From Anoxybacillus pushchinoensis (GTDB lineage Bacteria > Bacillota > Bacilli > Bacillales > Anoxybacillaceae): DNA of 64,000 nucleotides. Below the pieces are notes generated by a model. The model had not been told where the DNA came from. It was given only the letters and a program-made list of their open reading frames with translations, and did no database searches. The stretch's first letter is position 1. Every line of letters begins with the position of its first letter. The translations under genes were made by a program, and so were the position numbers. This document shows, one piece after another, positions 58,259-64,000 of the stretch. The stretch is taken from the NCBI RefSeq assembly GCF_900111795.1, contig NZ_FOJQ01000007.1, positions 1 through 64,000 of the forward strand, written 5' to 3'.

Positions 58259-59165
58259 ATATACCTTTTAACACAAATGCCACGTTGGCTGGGCGTTCTG
58301 CTAAACGGCGCATAAAATAGCCGTACCAATCGGTTCCATATGGAACGTAGACGCGCATTGTGTATCCTTCACGTACTAATTGTTCTTGTCTCTCTGGACG
58401 AATGCCGTATAACATTTGGAATTCAAATTGATCGTTCGGGATGTTATATTCCTTCACGAGTTGTTTCGTGTATTCAATTATCTCATCATCGTGCGTAGCA
58501 ACAGCTGTATAGTTTCCGTTTAATAGATGCATTTTAATAATTTTTTTGAAGTTTTCATCTACATCTTTTTTGTCTGGAAAAGCGACTTCCTGTGACTCTT
58601 TATACGCGCCTTTCACGAGACGTAAATTCGGATGATACGCATTTAAATCTTCGATGTCTTTTTCCGTACGGTACAAATATGCTTGCAATACCGTTCCAAC
58701 ATTGTCATACTCTTTCTTTAGCTGCTTAAATATATCGATCGTTTTTTGACAGCGCGAATAATCTTCCATATCAATGGTAACAAATACGCCATGTACTTTT
58801 GCTTCATCTAAAATGCGACGCATATTTTTCATCACAAGCTCATCGGAAATGTCTAATCCCATCGACGTCATTTTTAATGATAGTTGTGAATTTAGTTTAT
58901 TTTCACCAATTGCACGAATCGCCTCAATTGAATGGTTCGCCATTTCATTCGCTTCTTGCTCGTTATCAACAAATTCACCTAAATAATCGATCGTAACCGC
59001 TAGCCCTTTACGATTGAGTTCTTTAATAACTTCCACTGCCCGTTCAATCGTTTCCCCCGCTACAAAACGCGATGCACCGAAACGAAGACCATACTGTTTC
59101 GCCAATTTTGTTAACGTTTTATTTTTTGACAAAAATAAGAAAAAGTCGCGCATCAATTGCTCCAT
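58248..59165 (-). CDS. fadM: Proline dehydrogenase-like flavoprotein FadM
   Basis: The 305-aa protein has a proline dehydrogenase TIM-barrel: VTIDYLGEFVDNE, then KMTSMGLDI, then FVTIDMEDYSRC and the C-terminal YVPYGTDWYGYFMRRLAER substrate helix. Family members oxidise proline to pyrroline-5-carboxylate with FAD. B. subtilis YusM/FadM is encoded beside fadNAE; the true substrate there is unclear to me. GGGGGTAATC precedes the ATG. Confidence 0.92.
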   Translation of the reverse strand: MEQLMRDFFLFLSKNKTLTKLAKQYGLRFGASRFVAGETIERAVEVIKELNRKGLAVTIDYLGEFVDNEQEANEMANHSIEAIRAIGENKLNSQLSLKMTSMGLDISDELVMKNMRRILDEAKVHGVFVTIDMEDYSRCQKTIDIFKQLKKEYDNVGTVLQAYLYRTEKDIEDLNAYHPNLRLVKGAYKESQEVAFPDKKDVDENFKKIIKMHLLNGNYTAVATHDDEIIEYTKQLVKEYNIPNDQFEFQMLYGIRPERQEQLVREGYTMRVYVPYGTDWYGYFMRRLAERPANVAFVLKGIFKK

Positions 59166-59328
59166 CGTTGATTACCCCCTTTGCAAGCACATCCACCCGT
59201 ATTGTAACACGTTTTCACTTGCTTGAATATGTTTTTGTCGAATAATCGTATTTTTTGTCTACATACGTATAACTATACAGCAAGTGGGCAATATACAGTC
59301 GAACATGATTTTATATGGAGGGATGATT

Positions 59329-59580
59329 ATGCAACAGCAGATGAACATGCAACAACAGGCGATGATGGCTCAACCACCTGAAATGATTTCGACGAAAGAC
59401 GCCCTTTATTTAACGGATGCGCTCTCATGGAATTTGATTGCGATGAAAAAAGCACATTTTTTCGCTTCTCAATGTCAAGATCAAGAAATTAAACAAGCGA
59501 TTGATCGCGTTGGACAAATGCACCAGCGCCACTATCAACAGCTTTTACATCAATTGCAACCATCTGCCCACGTGCAATAA
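59329..59580 (+). CDS. CotF-like spore coat protein, 83 aa
   Basis: The protein starts with Met/Gln-rich MQQQMNMQQQAMMAQ and then has a helical CotF-type pair (~20-75; TKDALYLTDALSWNLIAMKK). The CotF fold is used in spore coats. Start is ATG 59329 behind GGAGGG. It precedes the YusN-like gene by 13 bp, so the two are probably co-transcribed late in sporulation. Confidence 0.75.
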   Translation: MQQQMNMQQQAMMAQPPEMISTKDALYLTDALSWNLIAMKKAHFFASQCQDQEIKQAIDRVGQMHQRHYQQLLHQLQPSAHVQ

Positions 59581-59593
59581 AGGAGGACATAAC

Positions 59594-59917
59594 ATGAAGG
59601 TGCAAAATCCTGAAACACAAATTCCAAAAACCCCACAAATGAACGATCGCGATTTTATTAATGATATGTTATCGACTGAAAAATATATGTCAGATGGTTA
59701 TTGTACATTTTTAAATGAAGCAAGTCATCAACACTTGTATGATGAAATTTTGCATATATTCACCGAAACAAAAAACTGTCAACGTGAATTGTTCAACTTA
59801 ATGTTTAAAAAAGGGTGGTATGCACTCGAACAAGCAGACCAGCAAAAATTACAACAATCGTATCAGCAATTTCAAGGATATGCGAGCCAATTCCCGTACA
59901 ACAATATGATACAATAA
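59594..59917 (+). CDS. yusN: CotF-like spore coat protein YusN
   Basis: The 107-aa protein has the CotF pattern NDRDFINDMLSTEKYMSDGY, then LYDEILHIFTETKNCQRELF. It matches YusN. AAAGGAGGACATAAC precedes the ATG. The upstream 83-aa gene is a shorter paralogue. It ends at a strong terminator. Confidence 0.8.
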   Translation: MKVQNPETQIPKTPQMNDRDFINDMLSTEKYMSDGYCTFLNEASHQHLYDEILHIFTETKNCQRELFNLMFKKGWYALEQADQQKLQQSYQQFQGYASQFPYNNMIQ

Positions 59918-59919
59918 GA

Positions 59920-59950
59920 AAAGCCGACTGCTGATGCAGTCGGTTTTTCT
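59920..59950 (+). terminator. Terminator after yusN
   Basis: CCGACTGC (59924-59931) pairs with GCAGTCGG (59936-59943), followed by TTTTTC. Confidence 0.9.
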
Positions 59951-60030
59951 TATGATGAGCCCAACCATTGGACAAACGCCTTGCATATCGTGTTAATGTA
60001 ATGATGAATTTGTGAGGAGGGAATGCTCAA

Positions 60031-60204
60031 ATGTATGGTCGCAGACCGTTTTTCGGTTTTTTCGGTGCACCGTTTTTTGGGGGCTTTCTAGGTGGATTGC
60101 TCGGCAGCGCATTAACGCCTTATCCGTTTTATCCGCCACGCCCATATTATTACCCACCACGTCCATATCCGTTTTATCCATATGGTGGCGGATGGTATTA
60201 TTAA
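60031..60204 (+). CDS. Gly/Tyr/Pro-rich small protein, 57 aa, probable spore coat component
   Basis: The frame encodes an N-terminal Phe/Gly-rich segment (MYGRRPFFGFFGAPFFGGFL), then three Tyr/Pro-rich stretches such as YPPRPYYYPPRPYPF and the end YGGGWYY. GAGGAGGGAATGCTCAA lies upstream. Such low-complexity aromatic peptides are found in Bacillus spore coats. It is flanked by yusN and tmRNA and has its own terminator. Confidence 0.7.
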   Translation: MYGRRPFFGFFGAPFFGGFLGGLLGSALTPYPFYPPRPYYYPPRPYPFYPYGGGWYY

Positions 60205-60206
60205 AC

Positions 60207-60245
60207 ATAAAACGCTAGAGAGGCATTTACTCTCTAGCGTTTTCT
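60207..60245 (+). terminator. Terminator of the 57-aa gene
   Basis: AAAACGCTAGAGAG (60209-60222) pairs with CTCTCTAGCGTTTT (60230-60243), 7-nt loop. Confidence 0.9.
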
Positions 60246-60255
60246 CATTAGCGTA

Positions 60256-60605
60256 TGGAGACGGTGGGAGTCGAACCCACGTCCAGAGATATCGCCACTT
60301 AAGCGTCTACGAGCGTAGTCGGTATATTTACGTTTCGCTGCATCTTCCGCCTACCGACAGGCATCCGAGCAGCTAGTCTGATTGTTCTCTTCCCGCGTCC
60401 TCAGACGGCGGACTTGGGCGTAGCCCACTTGTTATGAACCCCTAGGCCGCCACATGGGCGATGGCGGTAGGAGTTAGCCGCGTTAATTAAGCAGCTAAAG
60501 CGTAGTTTTCTTTGCCAGTTATCTTTAAGTGACGTTTTTACGAGGACGATCCCCTCGGCTCGCAGCTTAAGCTCGATCTACCCCTGTCGAATCCGTAACG
60601 TCCCC
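60256..60605 (-). ncRNA. ssrA: Transfer-messenger RNA (tmRNA, ssrA)
   Basis: The 5' end GGGGACGTTACGG pairs with the 3' end CGTCTCCA, including the G3-U alanine identity pair. A T arm with TTCGA is present (GTGGG-TTCGACT-CCCAC). The internal reading frame (60516-60487) encodes GKENYALAA then TAA, the proteolysis tag (an Ala is added from the charged tRNA part). CCA is not encoded. Stalled ribosomes are rescued with SmpB, encoded 97 bp upstream. Confidence 0.97.
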
Positions 60606-60657
60606 GTAGAGAAACGTACGAAATAGCTTAAGCTTCTATAACTGGCTGACACTTTTT

Positions 60658-60685
60658 ATTATATCACATTTCATGTGCTTTGCAA
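60658..60685 (-). promoter_or_regulatory. Sigma-A promoter of tmRNA
   Basis: TTGCAA (60685-60680), 16-bp spacer, TATAAT (60663-60658). It lies just after smpB and gives a ~45-nt 5' extension to be trimmed. Confidence 0.75.
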
Positions 60686-60701
60686 TTGTAACATACTGGG
60701 T

Positions 60702-61166
60702 TTATTTCTGCCGTTCGCGGAAAGCGCGTTCGACTTCACGCTGCGCTTCTTTCTTTTTCATATCTTCGCGCTTGTCGTACTTTTTCTTTCCTTTGCCGAC
60801 GCCCAATAACAATTTTGCAAAGCCGTCTTTAATGTAAAGCTTTAACGGAACAAGCGTATAGCCTTGTTCTTTCGTATAACCGATGAGTTTATTGATTTCG
60901 CGGCGATGAAGCAATAATTTGCGAGTCCGCAACGGATCGTGATTGTAGCGATTGCCTTGTTCATACGGGCTAATATGCATATTATGTAAAAACACTTCGC
61001 CTTTTTCCACTTTTGCGAACGAATCTTTTAAGTTCACCTTACCTGCACGAATCGACTTAATTTCCGTTCCTTGCAATACAAGTCCCGCTTCATACGTCTC
61101 CTCAATAAAATAGTCGTGATGCGCTTTTTTATTTTGAGCGATCAGCTTTCCTTCCCCTTTTGGCAT
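60702..61166 (-). CDS. smpB: SsrA-binding protein SmpB
   Basis: The 154-aa protein binds tmRNA and mimics the codon-anticodon part on the ribosome. Core segments are [20 protein letters not shown] and [14 protein letters not shown], and the basic C-terminal tail [20 protein letters not shown] enters the mRNA channel. GGGAGGGAAACGA precedes the ATG. It is between rnr and ssrA on the same strand. Confidence 0.97.
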   Translation of the reverse strand: MPKGEGKLIAQNKKAHHDYFIEETYEAGLVLQGTEIKSIRAGKVNLKDSFAKVEKGEVFLHNMHISPYEQGNRYNHDPLRTRKLLLHRREINKLIGYTKEQGYTLVPLKLYIKDGFAKLLLGVGKGKKKYDKREDMKKKEAQREVERAFRERQK

Positions 61167-61211
61167 TCGTTTCCCTCCCTTCAGACAACGAATATTTTAA
61201 CAAAAATGAGA

Positions 61212-61246
61212 AGAAAGGAAAAGCCTCATCGGTGGAGGCTTTCCTT
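61212..61246 (-). terminator. Hairpin at the rnr 3' end
   Basis: AAGGAAAGCCTC pairs with GAGGCTTTTCCTT on the minus strand, followed by TTCTTCTC. It includes the rnr stop codon. Confidence 0.75.
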
Positions 61247-63521
61247 ATCGTTTTTTCTTTTTCTTCTTTTTCATGTTTGGGATGTCTTCGAAAAACTTCT
61301 TGCTTTTCTTCGTTTTTTTCGTTGGCCATTGTTCTTCTTTTTTCTTTTTCCGCTTTCCTTCAATAACGACAGGCGCCGCTTTTGGCTGTTTGTTTTTCCG
61401 CCCTTTCATGCCGACAATTTCAAAGTCAACGATCCGTTCCTCTTTATTGACGTTAATGACACGCACCGTAATTTGGTCGCCAATGCGATATACTTTCCCT
61501 GTTCGCTCACCAATCATCGCATAATGTTGCTCGTCATAATGATAGTAATCGTCCGTTAAATAGCTAACGTGCACGAGCCCTTCGACCGTATTTGGCAGTT
61601 CAACAAACAGCCCGAAATTTGTCACCGAACTAATAATGCCGTCAAACTCCATGCCAATTTTATCTTCCATAAATTCGGTTTTCTTCAAGTCATCTGTCTC
61701 GCGCTCTGCCTCGACCGCACGGCGTTCCATATTCGACGTATGCTCCGCAATTTCTGGCAACTTCTCCGCCCATTTTTGTTGCGTTTGTTCATCGATTTGC
61801 CCGTTAATTAAGTATGTGCGAATAAGGCGATGCACAATTAAGTCTGGGTAGCGACGAATCGGCGATGTGAAATGTGTATAAAATTCCGTTGATAATCCGT
61901 AGTGACCGAGGCTTTCAGCGTCATAGCGCGCTTGCTTCATCGACCGCAGCATGACGGTTGAAACGACCATTTCTTCTGGCTCACCACGTACCGCCTCTAG
62001 CACTTCTTGCAAGGCACGCGGATGAATTTGATTGCCCGTTCCTTTGACAATATAGCCGAAATTCGTAATAAACTCTAAAAAGCGTTGCAACTTCTCTGGC
62101 TTCGGATCTTCATGCACACGATAAATAAACGGCACGTTCATCCAATGGAAATGTTCCGCAATCGTTTCGTTCGCTGCTAGCATAAACTCTTCAATTAATC
62201 GTTCGGCAACAGAACGTTCACGCAACACGACGTCATACGGTTTTCCATTTTCATCAACGAGCACTTTCGCTTCTTTAAAGTCAAAATCAATGGCACCGCG
62301 CTTCATGCGTTTGTTGCGTAAAATATCGGCTAACTCTGCCATTAACTCAAACATCGGCACAAGCGGGGCATATTTTTCTCGTAGTGCCTCATCGTGATCA
62401 ACGAGAATGCGGTTGACATCGGAATACGTCATTCGTTCGGTCGTGCGAATGACGCTTTGGAAAATTTCATGACTGACCACTTCGCCACGATCGTTAATTT
62501 CCATTTCGCACGATAACGTTAACCGATCGACTTTCGGATTTAATGAACAAATACCGTTTGATAACCGGTGCGGAATCATCGGGATGACACGGTCAACTAA
62601 ATAAACGCTCGTTCCGCGTTCATATGCTTCGCGATCAATCGGTGACCCTTCCGTCACATAATGGCTGACATCGGCAATATGAACGCCAAGCTTATAGTTT
62701 CCGTTTGCTAATTTCGTCACTGTTACGGCATCGTCTAAATCTTTTGCGTCTTCACCATCGATCGTGACAATCATTTCATTGCGCAAATCACGCCGTCCCT
62801 TTATTTCTTCTTCAGAAATCGTGTCCGGAATGCTGTTCGCATGGGCAATGACGTCTTCCGGAAATTGCAACGGCAATCCATGTTTATGGATAATCGATAA
62901 AATATCGACCCCCGGATCGTTTTTATGACCTAAAATTTTAATAACTTCTCCCTCGGCACTAATCCGCCCTTCTGGATACGTCGTTAAACGAACGACAACT
63001 TTATGCCCTTCGACCGCACCGTTTGCGGCATGTTTTGGAATAAAAATGTCGTTGACGATTTTTTTATCGTCTGGAATAACAAAACCGAAGTTTTTGCTTT
63101 CTGTATACGTACCGACGACTTCTGTAATGCCCCGCTCAATAATGCGGACGATCGTCCCTTCTTGACGCGCCCCCGTTGCTTGTCCGTTGACACGCACAAG
63201 AACGGTGTCGCCATGCATCGCATTCTTCAATTCCGACGGTGGAATAAAAATATCATCAAGCGTCGGATCTTCTGGAATAACAAACGCAAATCCTTTCGCA
63301 TGGCCGGTCACTTTGCCGCGAATTAAGTTCATTTTCTCCGGCAATCCATACCGATTGCTTCTCGTTCGGACGATTAGTCCTTCTTCTTCTAATGCGACAA
63401 GTGTTTTGACAAGTTCTTTAAATTCGGCTGCGTCTGTAATATGAAACGCTTCTTCTAGCTCTTGAACAGTCAGAGGTTTATACGCTTCATCGCGCATAAA
63501 CGATAATAATTTTTCCTTCAT
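61245..63521 (-). CDS. rnr: Ribonuclease R
   Basis: The 758-aa RNase II-family exonuclease has an N-terminal winged helix (~1-70), cold-shock domains (~70-220), the RNB core with the Asp cluster ([18 protein letters not shown]) and [20 protein letters not shown], an S1 domain (~625-705) and a Lys-rich tail. It degrades structured RNA and aids trans-translation. It precedes smpB, as in Bacillus. Confidence 0.97.
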   Translation of the reverse strand: MKEKLLSFMRDEAYKPLTVQELEEAFHITDAAEFKELVKTLVALEEEGLIVRTRSNRYGLPEKMNLIRGKVTGHAKGFAFVIPEDPTLDDIFIPPSELKNAMHGDTVLVRVNGQATGARQEGTIVRIIERGITEVVGTYTESKNFGFVIPDDKKIVNDIFIPKHAANGAVEGHKVVVRLTTYPEGRISAEGEVIKILGHKNDPGVDILSIIHKHGLPLQFPEDVIAHANSIPDTISEEEIKGRRDLRNEMIVTIDGEDAKDLDDAVTVTKLANGNYKLGVHIADVSHYVTEGSPIDREAYERGTSVYLVDRVIPMIPHRLSNGICSLNPKVDRLTLSCEMEINDRGEVVSHEIFQSVIRTTERMTYSDVNRILVDHDEALREKYAPLVPMFELMAELADILRNKRMKRGAIDFDFKEAKVLVDENGKPYDVVLRERSVAERLIEEFMLAANETIAEHFHWMNVPFIYRVHEDPKPEKLQRFLEFITNFGYIVKGTGNQIHPRALQEVLEAVRGEPEEMVVSTVMLRSMKQARYDAESLGHYGLSTEFYTHFTSPIRRYPDLIVHRLIRTYLINGQIDEQTQQKWAEKLPEIAEHTSNMERRAVEAERETDDLKKTEFMEDKIGMEFDGIISSVTNFGLFVELPNTVEGLVHVSYLTDDYYHYDEQHYAMIGERTGKVYRIGDQITVRVINVNKEERIVDFEIVGMKGRKNKQPKAAPVVIEGKRKKKKEEQWPTKKTKKSKKFFEDIPNMKKKKKKKR

Positions 63522-63541
63522 TTACTTCCTCCTTTCGAGGA

Positions 63542-64000
63542 TTACCAATCTAATGATTCTAAAAATGCATAAATGTCTTCATGAAGCTGTTCTTTTTCTT
63601 TATCAAGCGTAATGACGTGTCCTGACTCCTCATACCATTTTATTTGTTTTACGGGAGACTCGACGCCGTTATAAATAATATTTGCACTATCTGGGTTAAT
63701 CATGTCATCATGACGCGCTTGTACAACAAAAACAGGTGCATAAATGAAATCTAAATGATCGCGTACTTCAGCAATGAGTTGTTGCAGTGCTTTCAATGTT
63801 TTCATCGGCGTTTTCGCAAACTCCGCCATTTCGCGCTCGATTTGCTCCTCGCTTTTTCCTTCTCGCTTTTTATATTCGCGAGCGTATGCTAAAACTCCTT
63901 CATACATCGTCTGTTCGCTTTTAATATACATCGGGGCACACATTGGTACGATGCCAACGACAGGAACAGTATAGCCAAGTTTTAACGAAAACACACCGCC
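63542..64000 (-). CDS. est: Carboxylesterase Est30/YvaK type, C-terminal part
   Basis: The frame runs off the right edge; only about 152 residues are inside. The catalytic Asp ([12 protein letters not shown]) and His (ESGHVITL) of an alpha/beta hydrolase are visible; the Ser nucleophile motif lies just outside the window ([11 protein letters not shown] follows it). It is very close to Geobacillus Est30, a small-acyl esterase. It lies upstream of rnr with a 20-bp gap, so an operon est-rnr-smpB is likely. Confidence 0.93.
   Translation of the reverse strand, partial: GGVFSLKLGYTVPVVGIVPMCAPMYIKSEQTMYEGVLAYAREYKKREGKSEEQIEREMAEFAKTPMKTLKALQQLIAEVRDHLDFIYAPVFVVQARHDDMINPDSANIIYNGVESPVKQIKWYEESGHVITLDKEKEQLHEDIYAFLESLDW

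Overview
The window comes from a moderate-GC, aerobic, spore-forming Bacillaceae, most likely a thermophile-group genus such as Anoxybacillus or Geobacillus. This is inferred from close protein resemblance to that group (for example the Est30-like esterase and the short tmRNA tag GKENYALAA), from many sporulation genes (spo0M, sspH, lytH, yunB, yutC, yutH, coat proteins) and from gene order. The order follows the Bacillus subtilis yug-yui-yum-yut-yun-suf-yus blocks almost gene for gene.

Layout. (1) 1-382: 3' end of an IS200/IS605-family tnpB with its right-end hairpins. (2) 382-3560: a CorC/HlyC-type membrane protein with an unusual leader, a decayed yugP remnant, and a spo0M/small ORF/MerR group. 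(3) 3560-4720: an AT-rich accessory patch with an ISL3 transposase stub, tRNA-Ala(GGC) and a broken inverted copy of that tRNA. (4) 4727-14850: sspH, yugO, yugN, pgi, an iron alcohol dehydrogenase, yuzA, yugI, an XRE regulator, alaRT, sodC, three small genes, bioY and a 3D-domain protein. (5) 14945-22280: yuiB, yuiA, the flavoenzymes yumB, yumC and yutJ, and the iron-sulfur genes yutM and yutI, with dapF, yuzB and yuzD between. (6) 22333-25603: threonine operon hom-thrC-thrB. (7) 25767-34140: yut block with a SufR-like regulator, lipA and lytH. (8) 34158-40210: a two-part NSS transporter and yunBCDEF. (9) 40288-45990: sufCDSUB operon behind a yurZ pseudogene. (10) 46060-48770: SAM-riboswitch-controlled metNPQ, then metY. 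(11) 50267-52503: yusDEFG, gcvH and yusI. (12) 52573-59165: FadR-type fatty acid operon fadNAE, a YuzL-like gene and fadM. (13) 59329-60204: spore coat genes. (14) 60256-64000: trans-translation and RNA decay module ssrA-smpB-rnr and the esterase est.

Main functional themes are iron-sulfur biogenesis and use (sufCDSUB, yutM, yutI, SufR-like regulator, lipA), sulfur amino acid uptake and synthesis (metNPQ, metY), aspartate-family amino acids (hom, thrBC, dapF), redox flavoproteins, beta-oxidation and sporulation. Several control elements can be read directly: an S-box with terminator and antiterminator, a BirA-type operator at bioY, a FadR-type operator at fadN, a Rex-type site before yumB, and sigma-A promoters for hom, suf, met, fadN, the NSS transporter and tmRNA.

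No clearly unprecedented multigene system is visible. The most interesting items are small: the hairpin/minicistron leader of the CorC/HlyC gene, the broken inverted tRNA-Ala copy, the tnpB 3' end with its probable omega-RNA scaffold, candidate operators at suf and at the XRE gene, the two pseudogenes, and several microproteins (42, 49, 34, 48 and 57 aa).
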